The notes beneath the pieces were generated by a model. That model was given only the letters and a program-made list of their open reading frames with translations, was not told where the DNA came from and did not search any database. A DNA stretch of 64,000 bases from Demequina gelatinilytica (GTDB lineage Bacteria; Actinomycetota; Actinomycetes; Actinomycetales; Demequinaceae), in assembly GCF_000971115.1 (NCBI RefSeq), contig NZ_BBLV01000019.1, positions 1-64,000 on the forward strand. Direction: 5' to 3'. The position numbers and the translations under genes are program-made. Shown in pieces: positions 17,722-28,641 of the stretch. How positions within the stretch are numbered: position 1 is the stretch's first letter; each line of letters opens with the position of its first letter.

Positions 17722-17865
17722 GAAGTGGTAGTCCTTGGTCGGATTCCGGAGGCTTCCGCCTCGCAGTGGTCGATGGTTGTCGCCCGCAGGGTCGCGGCGA
17801 CAACCATCGACCACTGCGGTGCTGCGATCTGCCATGACCGACCATGGCGCACCACTTCGGGAAGG
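17722..17865. repeat. Long nested inverted repeat (cruciform-like)
   Basis: A perfect 23-bp inverted repeat (17762-17784 and 17796-17818; core GTGGTCGATGGTTGTCGCC) has an 11-nt loop. Outside it, partial arms AAGTGGT..GGTCGG and CCGACC..ACCACTT extend the symmetry to about 140 bp. It follows a run of CCGCCCC repeats after ygfZ and lies about 60 bp before the VapB-like start. No other copy is found in the window. It could be a terminator for ygfZ or a small non-autonomous element. Confidence 0.65.
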
Positions 17866-17926
17866 GTGCCGCCGATCGAGCGGGCGCCTCCGCCGCGGCA
17901 GCAGACCCCCGGGGTACGGTGGCCGG

Positions 17927-18187
17927 GTGGAGATCCCCATCAGCGACCTGGCGACGAGGCTGGACGAGGCCCTCGCGGCCGCGCGTGACGGCGAGGACGT
18001 GATCCTCACCGACGGCGGGCTCCCCGTCGCGAAGATCGGCCCCGTCGAGTCCACGGCCCTGCTCACGCGCCTGGCAGAGGAAGGTGTGATCGCCGTCCCC
18101 GCCGCCGACCGCGCCGTGCCCCGCCTGCCGCAGGCGGAGGCGGCCAAGGACGCGCTGTCCAGCCTGCTCGGCCGGCTGCGCAGGTAG
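17927..18187 (+). CDS. VapB/Phd-type antitoxin
   Basis: An 86-residue protein with the Phd/YefM-like N-terminus VEIPISDLATRLDEALAAARDGEDVILTDGG.PVAKI, the DNA-binding and dimerisation part of such antitoxins. The variable C-terminus would neutralise the toxin. The GTG start is set by the frame and the family N-terminus. A PIN-domain gene follows after 4 bp, the usual antitoxin-toxin order. Autoregulation through the upstream DNA is expected from the family. Confidence 0.85.
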   Translation: MEIPISDLATRLDEALAAARDGEDVILTDGGLPVAKIGPVESTALLTRLAEEGVIAVPAADRAVPRLPQAEAAKDALSSLLGRLRR

Positions 18188-18191
18188 CGCG

Positions 18192-18623
18192 ATGGCGCTG
18201 GTCTACCTGGACACCTCCGCGCTGCTCAAGCTGTGCGTGCTCGAGACGGGGAGCGACCTGGCGGTCGCGCTGTGGGAGGCGGCCGATGCGCTGGTCACCT
18301 CCCGGTTGGCCGATGCCGAGGCGCGCTCGGTGCTCGCGTCCGCCGAGCGCATCGGGCGGATCGACGCCGCGCCGGCCGCGCAGGCGCGCGACCGCTGGTC
18401 CGAGCTGTGGCCGGGCCTCATCAAGGTCGAGGTGAGCCCCGCCGTGACCGAGCGCGCCGCCGCGCTGGTCGACCGCAGGCCGCTCCGTGCGGGCGACGCG
18501 ATCCATCTCGCGAGCGCCCTCACGCTCAGCGAGACCGAGCTGGTCTTCGCCGCCTGGGACCGCCGCCTCGCTGCCGCCGCGCGCGCCGAAGGATTGCAGG
18601 TCCTGCCTCCTGCGTTAGCGTAG
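18192..18623 (+). CDS. VapC-type PIN-domain toxin
   Basis: A 143-residue PIN ribonuclease. The four acidic metal-binding positions are visible: Asp7 in YLDTSALLKL, Glu43 in DAEARS, Asp102 in AGDAIHLASAL and Asp123 in AWDRRL. Such toxins cut tRNA or rRNA when freed from the antitoxin. It forms an operon with the preceding antitoxin gene. The set of acidic residues is complete, so the toxin appears intact. Confidence 0.87.
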   Translation: MALVYLDTSALLKLCVLETGSDLAVALWEAADALVTSRLADAEARSVLASAERIGRIDAAPAAQARDRWSELWPGLIKVEVSPAVTERAAALVDRRPLRAGDAIHLASALTLSETELVFAAWDRRLAAAARAEGLQVLPPALA

Positions 18624-18657
18624 GAGCCCGTCCGCGCCGTCACACCCGGAGGTACCC

Positions 18658-18993
18658 ATGTTCGGAGGCCTGCAGCAGCTGGTGCTGCTCGTCATCTCCA
18701 TCGCCGCCTTCGGCGGTGCCGTCTACGGCCTCATCGATGCGGCGCGCTACCCCGACACGCAGTTCGTGGCCGCGGGGAAGCGCTCGAAGACCATGTGGCT
18801 CGTCATCCTGGGCCTCGCTGCCGTCTTCACCATCCCCGCTCCGCTGGGCGGCGTCATCGGCCTCGCGAGCATCTTCGGGCTCGCGTCGATCGTCGCGGTC
18901 ATCATCTACTTCGTGGACGTGCGCCCGGCTCTGGGCCCGCGCCGTCCCGGCCAGTCGCGCGGATCCTCCGGCGGCACGCGCGGCGGCTGGTGA
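18658..18993 (+). CDS. DUF2516 membrane protein
   Basis: A 111-residue protein with three hydrophobic segments and the DUF2516 pattern (VYGLIDAARYPDTQFVAAGKRSKTMWLVILGLA..IIYFVDVRPAL). The C-terminus is a Gly/Arg/Ser-rich tail. The function is unknown. CCGGAGG precedes the ATG. The dtd gene starts 7 bp after it, so the two are likely cotranscribed, an arrangement common in actinobacteria. Confidence 0.82.
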   Translation: MFGGLQQLVLLVISIAAFGGAVYGLIDAARYPDTQFVAAGKRSKTMWLVILGLAAVFTIPAPLGGVIGLASIFGLASIVAVIIYFVDVRPALGPRRPGQSRGSSGGTRGGW

Positions 18994-19000
18994 GCCGCGG

Positions 19001-19426
19001 GTGAAGGCTGTCCTCCAGCGTGCCTCGCGCGCCTCGGTGACCGTCGACGGCACCGTCACCGCCTCGTTCGACCGCCAGGGCATCGTGGCGCTCGTGGGCG
19101 TCACGCACGGCGACGGGCCCGAGCAGGTGCAGACCATCGCGCGCAAGATCGCGGAGCTGCGGATCCTCTCCGAGGAGAGGAGCGTGTCGGACGTCGACGC
19201 GCCCGTGATCGTGGTCTCGCAGTTCACGCTCTACGCGGATACCCGCAAGGGCCGCCGGCCGTCGTGGAACGGCGCCGCGCCCGGTCCCGTGGCCGAGCCG
19301 CTGGTCGAGTCCGTCGTGGCCGCGCTGCGCGCGCGGGGGCTGACCGTGGGGACCGGGGTGTTCGGCGCCCACATGGACGTCGAGCTGGTCAACGACGGTC
19401 CCATCACCATCCTGCTCGAGGCCTGA
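19001..19426 (+). CDS. dtd: D-aminoacyl-tRNA deacylase
   Basis: A 141-residue enzyme that hydrolyses D-aminoacyl-tRNAs (and Gly-tRNA-Ala), protecting translation. Conserved blocks are KAVLQRASRASVTVDG at the N-terminus, SQFTLYADTRKGRRPSW in the active site and the C-terminal NDGPITILLE (the GxPxT-type motif). The length matches the family (about 145). The GTG start aligns with the family N-terminus (Met-Lys-Ala-Val) and overlaps no other gene. Confidence 0.93.
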   Translation: MKAVLQRASRASVTVDGTVTASFDRQGIVALVGVTHGDGPEQVQTIARKIAELRILSEERSVSDVDAPVIVVSQFTLYADTRKGRRPSWNGAAPGPVAEPLVESVVAALRARGLTVGTGVFGAHMDVELVNDGPITILLEA

Positions 19427-19473
19427 GCCGCCCGGCACCCGCCCCGCGCCCCCGCCCCGCACCCCCGCGGCGT

Positions 19474-19535
19474 GCAAGCGTTGTCACCGACGCGAAGTGC
19501 CCGTTCCGATGCGGGAACGGGCACTTCGCGTCGGG
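19474..19535 (+). repeat. R1 palindromic repeat, copy B (also a bidirectional terminator)
   Basis: Begins GCAAGCGTTGTCACCGACGC. A perfect 20-bp stem (19488-19507 with 19514-19533; AAGTGCCCG / CGGGCACTT core) has a 6-nt loop. It lies between the convergent dtd and ABC permease genes, so it can terminate both. It shares its first 20 bases with copy A, read on the opposite strand. Confidence 0.8.
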
Positions 19536-19553
19536 ATCGACGATGCGGTCGGC

Positions 19554-20375
19554 TCACACGTCCCGAGTCCGCAGCACCGCCATCGCGGCCAGGAACGGCA
19601 GCACCGCCCACGCGATGAGGACCGCGAGCCCCGCCCCCGGTGTGAGGAAGATGGTGCCGGGGTCGATCGGATCGGTGTTGACGGCGGCGCTGGCCGCGAC
19701 GCCGGGCAGGATGGCGCCGCACCAGTTGGCGATGTCGCTGGGCACGGAGAGCAGGATCCCGGGAAGGATCAGCTGCATCGCGACGATGGTGAAGATGGTG
19801 CCGACCGACGAGCGCAGCAGGACTCCGAGCGAGGCCGCGAGGACCGCGGTGACCACATAGCCGATGAGGCTGACCACCAGCACCTTCACCATCTCGGCGT
19901 TGCCGAAGTCGAGCGACGCCGCACCGGACAGCTTGTCCCCCAGCGCGAACCACGTGGCCACCGCTCCGACCACCGCGATCCCGAGCGCGAACAGCGACGC
20001 GATGGTCGCCTTGGCCGCGAGCACGGCTCCGCGCTTGGGCGTCGCGGTGAAGGTGTTGCGAGCCATGCCGGTGGTGAACTCCGAGGTGGTGAGCAGCGCA
20101 CCCAGCACCGCGACCAGGATCAGCACGAAGTCGCTCGCGGTGAAGATCGCGTGCATCGCCGCGACCGCGCCCTCCGCAGGGTCGGTGACGGTCGTCTCGC
20201 CGGTGACGAGCACCGGGAGCCCGATGAACGCCAGCAGCGCGAAGCCCACGAGGATCCAGGTCGAGCGCAGGGTGCGTGCCTTGATCCACTCGGAGCGGAC
20301 GGCACGGCCATACCCCGCGCGGTGGGTGACGACCTCGACGGACGGGGTCGTGTCGGTCGGTGTCGTGGCGCTCAC
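19554..20375 (-). CDS. ABC-2 type transporter permease
   Basis: A 273-residue permease with six membrane segments. The entry SEWIKARTLRSTWIL and LTTSEFTTGMARNTFTATPKRG are typical of actinobacterial ABC-2 permeases linked to bacitracin- or lantibiotic-type exporters. The GTG start overlaps the ATPase TGA (AGTGAG), so expression is coupled. The substrate cannot be told from the sequence. The gene converges with dtd across the R1 hairpin. Confidence 0.85.
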   Translation of the reverse strand: MSATTPTDTTPSVEVVTHRAGYGRAVRSEWIKARTLRSTWILVGFALLAFIGLPVLVTGETTVTDPAEGAVAAMHAIFTASDFVLILVAVLGALLTTSEFTTGMARNTFTATPKRGAVLAAKATIASLFALGIAVVGAVATWFALGDKLSGAASLDFGNAEMVKVLVVSLIGYVVTAVLAASLGVLLRSSVGTIFTIVAMQLILPGILLSVPSDIANWCGAILPGVAASAAVNTDPIDPGTIFLTPGAGLAVLIAWAVLPFLAAMAVLRTRDV

Positions 20376-21319
20376 TTGGCGGCCTCCTTCGTGGTGTCGG
20401 TGCTGCCGGTGGGCACTCCGGCGCGGTACTCGGTCTCCTCGGCGGTGAGGTGCATGTAGGCGTCCTCGAGGCTCGTGCTCTCGTCGCGGAGCTCCGCGAG
20501 CCACAGGCCGTTGTCGCGGGCGATGCGCCCGATCTCGCGGGCCTCGACGCCGGTCACGGAGATCCGCTCGCGGTGGTCGACGGCCTGCACCGTGCCGCCC
20601 GCGGCCGTGACGGCCTCGGCGAGCCTGCCCGCATCGGGCGACGTCACCAGGACGCCCTCGCGGGCGTGTGCCCGGACGAACTCCTGGAGCGGCGCGTCGG
20701 CGAGGATCCTGCCGCGGCCGATGATGATGACGTGGTCGGCGGTCTGCTGGACCTCGCTCATGAGGTGGCTCGACAGGAACACCGTGCGACCGTTCTCCGC
20801 GAGGCGACGCGCGAGCTGGCGCACCCACAGGACGCCGTCGGGGTCGAGGCCGTTGACGGGCTCGTCGAACATGACGATCTTCGGGTCGCCCAGCAGCGCG
20901 CCGGCGATGCCGAGGCGCTGGCCCATGCCGAGCGAGAAGTTCCCCGCCTTGCGCTTGGCGACCTGGCTGAGGCCCGTGAGCTCCAGCACCTCGTCGACGC
21001 GGCGGTCGGAGATGCCGTGCGTCGCCGCGAGCGCACGCAGGTGCTGGCGCGCCGAGCGGCGCGGGTGCACGCCCTTGGCGTCGATCAGCGCGCCGATCTC
21101 GCTCAGCGGCGTCACCAGCTTCGCGTACGGCTTGCCGTTGACGGTGACCTCGCCGGCCGTGGGGCTGTCGAGGCCGAGGATCATGCGCATCGTGGTCGAC
21201 TTCCCGGCGCCGTTGGGGCCGAGGAAGCCGGTGACGATGCCCGGCTGGACGGTGAAGGTGACGTGGTCGACGGCGGTCTTGCTGCCGTACTTCTTGGTGA
21301 GGTCTCTCGCCTCGATCAT
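20372..21319 (-). CDS. ABC transporter ATP-binding protein (ABC-2 exporter)
   Basis: A 315-residue ATPase of the BcrA/CcmA type: Walker A GPNGAGKST (about 33), the signature variant FSLGMGQRLGIA, and Walker B IVMFDEPVNGLDPDG. Residues 220-300 form the C-terminal extension typical of drug-export ATPases (DUF4162-like). The ATG start MIEARDLTKKYG has GGGAGG 10 nt upstream. It pairs with the permease gene downstream. Antimicrobial export or self-protection is the common role of the family. Confidence 0.87.
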   Translation of the reverse strand: MIEARDLTKKYGSKTAVDHVTFTVQPGIVTGFLGPNGAGKSTTMRMILGLDSPTAGEVTVNGKPYAKLVTPLSEIGALIDAKGVHPRRSARQHLRALAATHGISDRRVDEVLELTGLSQVAKRKAGNFSLGMGQRLGIAGALLGDPKIVMFDEPVNGLDPDGVLWVRQLARRLAENGRTVFLSSHLMSEVQQTADHVIIIGRGRILADAPLQEFVRAHAREGVLVTSPDAGRLAEAVTAAGGTVQAVDHRERISVTGVEAREIGRIARDNGLWLAELRDESTSLEDAYMHLTAEETEYRAGVPTGSTDTTKEAAK

Positions 21320-21486
21320 CGTGTGCTGCCCTCCCGGCTCCGCGCGGCCGGCGGGGTGCGCGACCTGGGACCACCGTAACAACGTCACACCTGATAGGGG
21401 CAGGCTTCAGTCCCGTCAGGGACGGGTTTACCACGGACGCGGTACACGAGGACGATGCGCGATGGCGGTCCCGTACCGCGGACGCA

Positions 21487-21523
21487 GCAGGCGGGTGGCG
21501 CCCCCAGCGCGCCACCCGCCTGC
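21487..21523 (-). terminator. Terminator hairpin after the DUF4352-like gene
   Basis: GCAGGCGGGTGGCG and CGCCACCCGCCTGC form a perfect 14-bp stem with a 9-nt loop, 23 bp beyond the stop at 21546 on the minus strand. There is no T-run. Confidence 0.65.
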
Positions 21524-21545
21524 CACGGCTCTCGCGGCGGACCGC

Positions 21546-22355
21546 CTAGGCGGTGGGCACCGCGAAGAACACGTCGTCCGCGAGCATGCCGGGCGTCACC
21601 CGGATCTCTCCGTCGACGGAGTCCGGCACCAGGAACGCGACACGGCCCTCGGCCGTCGCGCCGTTGTACAGCTCGCCGAGCGCGTCGAGCTCGGGCTCGA
21701 TGCCGGAGGCCATCGCGTCGTAGGTCGCGATCACGGCGCCGTCGGCCGTGACGTAGTGGAGGCTGAGGCCCATGAGGCTGCCGCTGTCCTCACCCGTGTA
21801 GGTGGCCGCGACGTCGAACGCGATCCACCGGGTGCCCGGGGTCGGCTCGTCGTTGAACTCGTTCGCCGCGGCGACCTCGGCGTCCGCGTCCGCGGAGAAG
21901 CCGCCGAGCTCGATGGTCCAGTCGTCGTTCGCCACCACGTCGTCGAACGCGAACGGGTCCTCGCGCGTCCCCTCGGCGCCCGCATCGTCCCCGACCACCG
22001 TGGTCTCGCCGCCCCCGGCCTCCTCGAACGCGTCGGAGACCGCGTCGGCGGCGAGGCTGAGGAACACCACCACGCCGACGATGGTGCCGACGATGGACAG
22101 GATCACCGCGCCGATCGACGTGCCCTTGCGCTGTCCCTTGCGGGTCAACCCGACGATGCCGACCACGAAGGCCGCGGGGAGCAGCACCCAGCCGACGATG
22201 AGCGCGCCGGGGATGCATGCGAAGACCGCGCCGACGATGGCGAGGATGAGCGCGACGCGCCCGACGATGTTCTTGGCGCGTCCCTCGGTCTGGGCGCGGA
22301 CGGTCTGCGGGGCGCCGGCGGGCGCCTCGGGCGGGGTGCTCTCGTGCTGGGTCAT
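21546..22355 (-). CDS. Membrane protein with DUF4190/DUF4352-like parts
   Basis: A 269-residue protein. An N-terminal soluble stretch (about 30 residues) is followed by two hydrophobic hairpins with a small basic loop (LTRKGQRKGTSIGAV), as in DUF4190 proteins. An extracytoplasmic domain of about 145 residues comes next, beginning WTIELGGFSADADAEVAAANEFNDEPTPG and resembling the DUF4352 immunoprotein-like fold. The function is unknown. AGAGGA precedes the ATG. It is divergent from the histidine kinase gene, sharing a 181-bp regulatory region with GGCCATCC repeats. Confidence 0.7.
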   Translation of the reverse strand: MTQHESTPPEAPAGAPQTVRAQTEGRAKNIVGRVALILAIVGAVFACIPGALIVGWVLLPAAFVVGIVGLTRKGQRKGTSIGAVILSIVGTIVGVVVFLSLAADAVSDAFEEAGGGETTVVGDDAGAEGTREDPFAFDDVVANDDWTIELGGFSADADAEVAAANEFNDEPTPGTRWIAFDVAATYTGEDSGSLMGLSLHYVTADGAVIATYDAMASGIEPELDALGELYNGATAEGRVAFLVPDSVDGEIRVTPGMLADDVFFAVPTA

Positions 22356-22443
22356 GATGTGTCCTCTCTGCTGAGGCGGCCTGGGCCGCCGCCCCCGTCG
22401 AGGGGCACGACCACCCTCGCGGCGCCGTCCCCTGCGGCGCATC

Positions 22444-22481
22444 GGCCATCCGGACAAGGCGGGATGGCCGTCCGGCCATCC
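22444..22481. promoter_or_regulatory. GGCCATCC repeat cluster between divergent genes
   Basis: GGCCATCC occurs at 22444-22451 and 22474-22481, with its complement GGATGGCC at 22462-22469; the last two form an 8-bp palindrome around GTCC. The cluster lies 56 bp before the histidine kinase start and about 90 bp before the DUF4352-like gene. A regulator site is inferred from the symmetry. Confidence 0.4.
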
Positions 22482-22536
22482 GTCGCGACCGCGCGGCCGG
22501 TCCGCGGTGTCGGCACGCGCGCCTAAGGTGACGGGC

Positions 22537-23799
22537 ATGGCCGTTCCTGCCTCGCCCCTGCCGCCCGCGCGCCGCTGGTGGCCGCGCGTGTGGGACGGGG
22601 CGTTGTTCGTCATCGGCTTCTTCGTCACCACCATCGCGATCACCAACGTCCCCGGCGTCCACGACGGCGACAGCCTCACCGATCTGGGGGTGGCCGTCTG
22701 GCTCCTCGCGATCGGCGCCTGGGTGACGGTGCTGTTCCGGCGCACCCGTCCGTGGCTGACCGCCGCCGCGGGGCTGGCGCTCGCCGGCATCGGCAGCGAG
22801 TACCTGCTCATGCTCATCGGGGTGTTCCACCTCATGCTCACCAGGCGCGGACGCGAACGCATCGCGATCGGTGCGGGAGCGGTGGTGGTAGTCGGGATGT
22901 ACTGGGTGCGCGAGACGACCTCCGTGTGGGGCGGGGACGTGTTCGACCTCGACGACGGCTCAGGCGTGTCGCCCACCATGGCCAGCGCCGCGATCGCGCT
23001 GCTGAGCCTCGGGATCACGGCGGGCGCCACGGCGCTCGCGTTCAGCAGGCGCGCGACGGCGGATGCACGCGATCGCGCCGAGGCCGAGCATGCGCGTGCG
23101 GACCAGCTGGGAGACGAGGTCGCCCGCCAGGCCGAGCGCGAGGAGATCGCGCGCGAGATCCATGACGGCCTCACCAACCGGCTCGCGCTGCTCGCGATGA
23201 TGGGCGGCAACCTCGAACGTGCCGTGAACCGCGGCGACGATGGCGCGGACGAGCTCGCACGGCAGCTGCGCACGCAGTCGCGCGAGGCGCTCGCGGACCT
23301 GCGCGGGCTGGTGCAGGACCTCCGGGCGGCGCCGGCCGACGTGCCGCCGCCGCGGGGCACGATGCGCGACATCCCGACGCTGATCGCCGATGCGCGTGCG
23401 GCCGGCACCGACATCCACGCGATCGTGCTGCTCGAGGACGCGGGCGAGGCTCCCGCGGCGCTCGGGGCCGCGGTCCATCGCACGGTCCAGGAGTCGATCA
23501 CCAACGCCATCAAGCACGCTCCGGGCGCCGTCGTCTCACTCTACCTCGAGGCCGCTCCGGGCAGGGACGTGCGGCTCCGCATCACCAACCCGCTGGCCTC
23601 CGACGCGGGCGCGGGGACCCCGCGCGGTGCCGGGGTGGGGCTGCTCGGCATCGGCGAACGCGCGGCCGCGCTGGGCGGCACGGCATGGACCGGGGCCCAC
23701 GACGACGAGTTCATCGTCGATGTCACCATCCCCTGGGCCGTGGCCCCGGAGGAGGCGCTTGCGGGCGTGTCGGAGCCGGACCCTACGCTGGAGCCATGA
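22537..23799 (+). CDS. Sensor histidine kinase (NarL-partner type)
   Basis: A 420-residue kinase: about five N-terminal membrane segments (to residue 170), a short coiled helix rich in Arg/Glu, HisKA_3 dimerisation with EREEIAREIHDGLTNRLALLA (phospho-acceptor His209), and a HATPase_c domain with QESITNAIKHAPG and GVGLLGIGERAAALGG. The signal is unknown because no extracellular domain is evident; membrane stress is the usual cue for this architecture. The stop overlaps the start of the response regulator (ATGA). Confidence 0.88.
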   Translation: MAVPASPLPPARRWWPRVWDGALFVIGFFVTTIAITNVPGVHDGDSLTDLGVAVWLLAIGAWVTVLFRRTRPWLTAAAGLALAGIGSEYLLMLIGVFHLMLTRRGRERIAIGAGAVVVVGMYWVRETTSVWGGDVFDLDDGSGVSPTMASAAIALLSLGITAGATALAFSRRATADARDRAEAEHARADQLGDEVARQAEREEIAREIHDGLTNRLALLAMMGGNLERAVNRGDDGADELARQLRTQSREALADLRGLVQDLRAAPADVPPPRGTMRDIPTLIADARAAGTDIHAIVLLEDAGEAPAALGAAVHRTVQESITNAIKHAPGAVVSLYLEAAPGRDVRLRITNPLASDAGAGTPRGAGVGLLGIGERAAALGGTAWTGAHDDEFIVDVTIPWAVAPEEALAGVSEPDPTLEP

Positions 23800-24491
23800 C
23801 GGACCAGGCCGCTCCCAGGACCGACGCCGAGCCGACCACCGTGCTGGTGGTCGACGACGACCCCATGGTGCGCCAGCAGGTGCGGCTCGTGCTCGCGTCG
23901 AGCGCCGGCATCCACGTGCTGGGCGAGGCCGCGGACGGCGCCGCCGCCTTGCGGGAGGTCGAGCGGCTCTCCCCCCACGTGGTGCTCATGGACGTGAGCA
24001 TGCCGACCATGAGCGGTGTCGAGGCGACCGCCGCCCTCGCGTCCCGGCGCAGCGCGACCGCCGTCATCGCGCTGACCGCGCTGGACCACGACGCGGTCCT
24101 GCTGCAGATGCTCGAGGCGGGCGCCCGCGGGTTCGTTCCCAAGGAGTACGCGGACGAGGACCTCGAGACCGCGATCTCGCGGGTCGCGCGCGGCGAGGGC
24201 TTCGTGTCGCCGCACTGCCAGCCCGCGCTGTTCCGGCACCTCACGGAACGCCAGGCGACGGATCACCGGGCCCGTGCGCAGGAGCGGCTCGCTCGGCTCA
24301 CCGACCGCGAGCGCGCGGTCGCACGGCTCGTCGCGACGGGCGCTCAGAACGCCGCCATCGCCGCGGAGATCTTCGTGTCGCCGTCGACCGTGAAGAGCCA
24401 CCTCGACGCGATCCGCACCAAGCTGGGCGTGGCGAGCCGCGAGGAGATCGCCGTGATCGTCGAGCGCGCGGGAGCGGGCCTGCCGGGCTGA
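23796..24491 (+). CDS. NarL/LuxR-type response regulator
   Basis: A 231-residue regulator. The receiver begins TTVLVVDDDPMVRQQ, with the phospho-acceptor Asp66 in VVLMDVSMP. A C-terminal LuxR helix-turn-helix follows (LTDRERAVARLVATGAQNAAIAAEIFVSPSTVKSHLDAIRTKLG). It is translationally coupled to the kinase gene. Likely targets are the flanking DUF4352-like gene and its own operon, given the repeats at 22444-22481; this is inference. Confidence 0.9.
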   Translation: MTDQAAPRTDAEPTTVLVVDDDPMVRQQVRLVLASSAGIHVLGEAADGAAALREVERLSPHVVLMDVSMPTMSGVEATAALASRRSATAVIALTALDHDAVLLQMLEAGARGFVPKEYADEDLETAISRVARGEGFVSPHCQPALFRHLTERQATDHRARAQERLARLTDRERAVARLVATGAQNAAIAAEIFVSPSTVKSHLDAIRTKLGVASREEIAVIVERAGAGLPG

Positions 24492-24594
24492 CGCGTCGCC
24501 GCGCGACCGCCCGGATGAAGGCGTTGTGGGAGTGCTCACACGCCACGCATAAGGCGGATTCCGCGGTCCCTGAGCGCCCCTACCCTCGGGCGCC

Positions 24595-25701
24595 ATGTCC
24601 GTTCCGCGCCCCGGTGCCCTCCGCCGCACCCTCGTGCTCCTCGCGGCGTGGTCCGCGCTGACCGTCACCGCGGTCTCCTCGGCGCCGCCGGCGACGGCGG
24701 CATCGTCCGCCGCCGCGTCGCCCCGCGCGCACCGCGCGTACGTGGTGACCATCTCGGACCCGCGCGTCTCGGGTGACGTGTCGGCCGCGACCGCGACGCG
24801 CGTGACCCGCTCGGCCGCGTCCTACTGGACGTCGGAGTCGCGCGGCGCGATCACGAGCTTCGCGGTGAAGCAGACCCGGACGATGCGCATCTCCGGATCC
24901 TGCGGCCTGACCGCCGGGCAGCTGTGGTCCCGCGCCGCGAAGAAGTTCCCCGGCGTCGACTTCAGCGGGAAGGCGAACCACCTGGTGGTGTACAGCCCCA
25001 CGGGGTGCCGCTACGGCTACAGCGGGCTCGCCGACGCCGGCACGGTGCACAGCGGCGGCAAGGTCCACATGGTCTACCCGCGGATGAACCTGGTGGCGCA
25101 TGAGCTGGGCCACAACCTCGGGCTCATGCACAGCAACGTGCGGACGGGCAAGGGATCGTCGACGCGGACCTCGGAGTATTACGGGCTCTACGGCCCCATG
25201 GGGATCGGCATGGGAGCGCGATACGCACCGGGCGCGCTGGGCGCCGCGCAGCGAGCGTTCCTCAAGCTCCCCGGAGAGGCCCGCTCCACCGTGGCCCTCG
25301 ACACCTCGACGGCGCAGACCCGGACCGTCACGCTCAAGCCGACTCACTGGCGCTCCGGGACGCGCGCCGTCCGCATCACGGACAAGAGGACCGGGATCTC
25401 CTACTACCTCGAGTACCGCAACGGTCGCGGAACCGACGACGCGACGTACTACGCAGCGAGCGGGCTCGGGCCGCTCACGGTCCAGTACCGCTCGGTGGTC
25501 TACCGCTCGGGCCTCCTCGCGACGCAGGCCAAGCGACGCGGCGGCGTCGAGGTGCTGTCGACCGGCCGCAGCGGGCGTTGGCACACCACGCACCGCCAGG
25601 GTCAGACGTTCTCGAGCTCCGGCGTGCCGTTCACCGCCACGGTGGTGTCGCAGACGGCGACCAGCATGAAGGTCCGCGTCTCCATCAAGCGCAGCGTCTG
25701 A
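24595..25701 (+). CDS. Secreted zinc metallopeptidase (gametolysin/M11-like)
   Basis: A 368-residue protein with an N-terminal Sec signal (LRRTLVLLAAWSALTVTAVSSAPPATA) and a metzincin zinc motif HELGHNLGLMH (HExxHxxGxxH, about residue 167). GPMGIGMG, about 40 residues on, may supply the Met-turn. The C-terminal 150 residues are beta-rich (TVTLKPTHWRSGTRAVRI, YYLEYRNGRG), as in the M11 peptidase group. Secretion and proteolysis are inferred from the signal and motif; the substrate is unknown. It stands alone between the two-component system and clpC. Confidence 0.8.
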   Translation: MSVPRPGALRRTLVLLAAWSALTVTAVSSAPPATAASSAAASPRAHRAYVVTISDPRVSGDVSAATATRVTRSAASYWTSESRGAITSFAVKQTRTMRISGSCGLTAGQLWSRAAKKFPGVDFSGKANHLVVYSPTGCRYGYSGLADAGTVHSGGKVHMVYPRMNLVAHELGHNLGLMHSNVRTGKGSSTRTSEYYGLYGPMGIGMGARYAPGALGAAQRAFLKLPGEARSTVALDTSTAQTRTVTLKPTHWRSGTRAVRITDKRTGISYYLEYRNGRGTDDATYYAASGLGPLTVQYRSVVYRSGLLATQAKRRGGVEVLSTGRSGRWHTTHRQGQTFSSSGVPFTATVVSQTATSMKVRVSIKRSV

Positions 25702-25887
25702 GCACGCGACGGCCGCAGCCGGCCCGGACGTCCCGCGCCGTGCGCCGTGCATCGTCCCTCTCCAATCCCTTCACGCCCCTGGCGAACACGGGCATGAGGC
25801 GTGGGGGGCCGCGGTTAGCCTGGAAGCACCGTGGCGGGAGACTGCCGCGACCCCGGCCCCCGGCCGGACGAATCAAGGGAGGCTGAC

Positions 25888-28383
<2,496 letters not shown>

Positions 28384-28388
28384 GGCTC

Positions 28389-28430
28389 ACGGAAGGGGCC
28401 CGGGACCGCAAGGTTCCGGGCCCCTTCCGT
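28389..28430 (+). terminator. clpC terminator hairpin
   Basis: ACGGAAGGGGCCCGG and CCGGGCCCCTTCCGT form a perfect 15-bp stem with a 12-nt loop, beginning 6 nt after the clpC stop codon. No T-run follows, as is usual in this genome. Confidence 0.8.
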
Positions 28431-28463
28431 GTCCCCGCCCGCCCACCCCGCCCGCCCCGCCGG

Positions 28464-28525
28464 GCAAGCGTTTACCCCGTGGGAGAGTGCACGATGTGCG
28501 CCGAGACCGGGCACTTTCGACCGGG
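28464..28525 (+). repeat. R1 palindromic repeat, copy C
   Basis: Begins GCAAGCGTTTACCCCG, carries GAGAGTGCACGATG and ends CGGGCACTTTCGACCGGG. It is more like copy D than copies A and B (shared AGTGCACGATG and a trailing TTGAC). It lies 116 bp upstream of the DUF559 gene, in plus orientation. Confidence 0.7.
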
Positions 28526-28641
28526 ATTGACCGTCGCGGCGACGAGGTCGGCGCGGTCCCCGGCCCCGTCCGGCGGGCTCCCCTCCACCGCGCGAGCCGA
28601 GGTGGCCGGGTCCGGCAGGACCGGTGCGCGACCGTGCTGCC

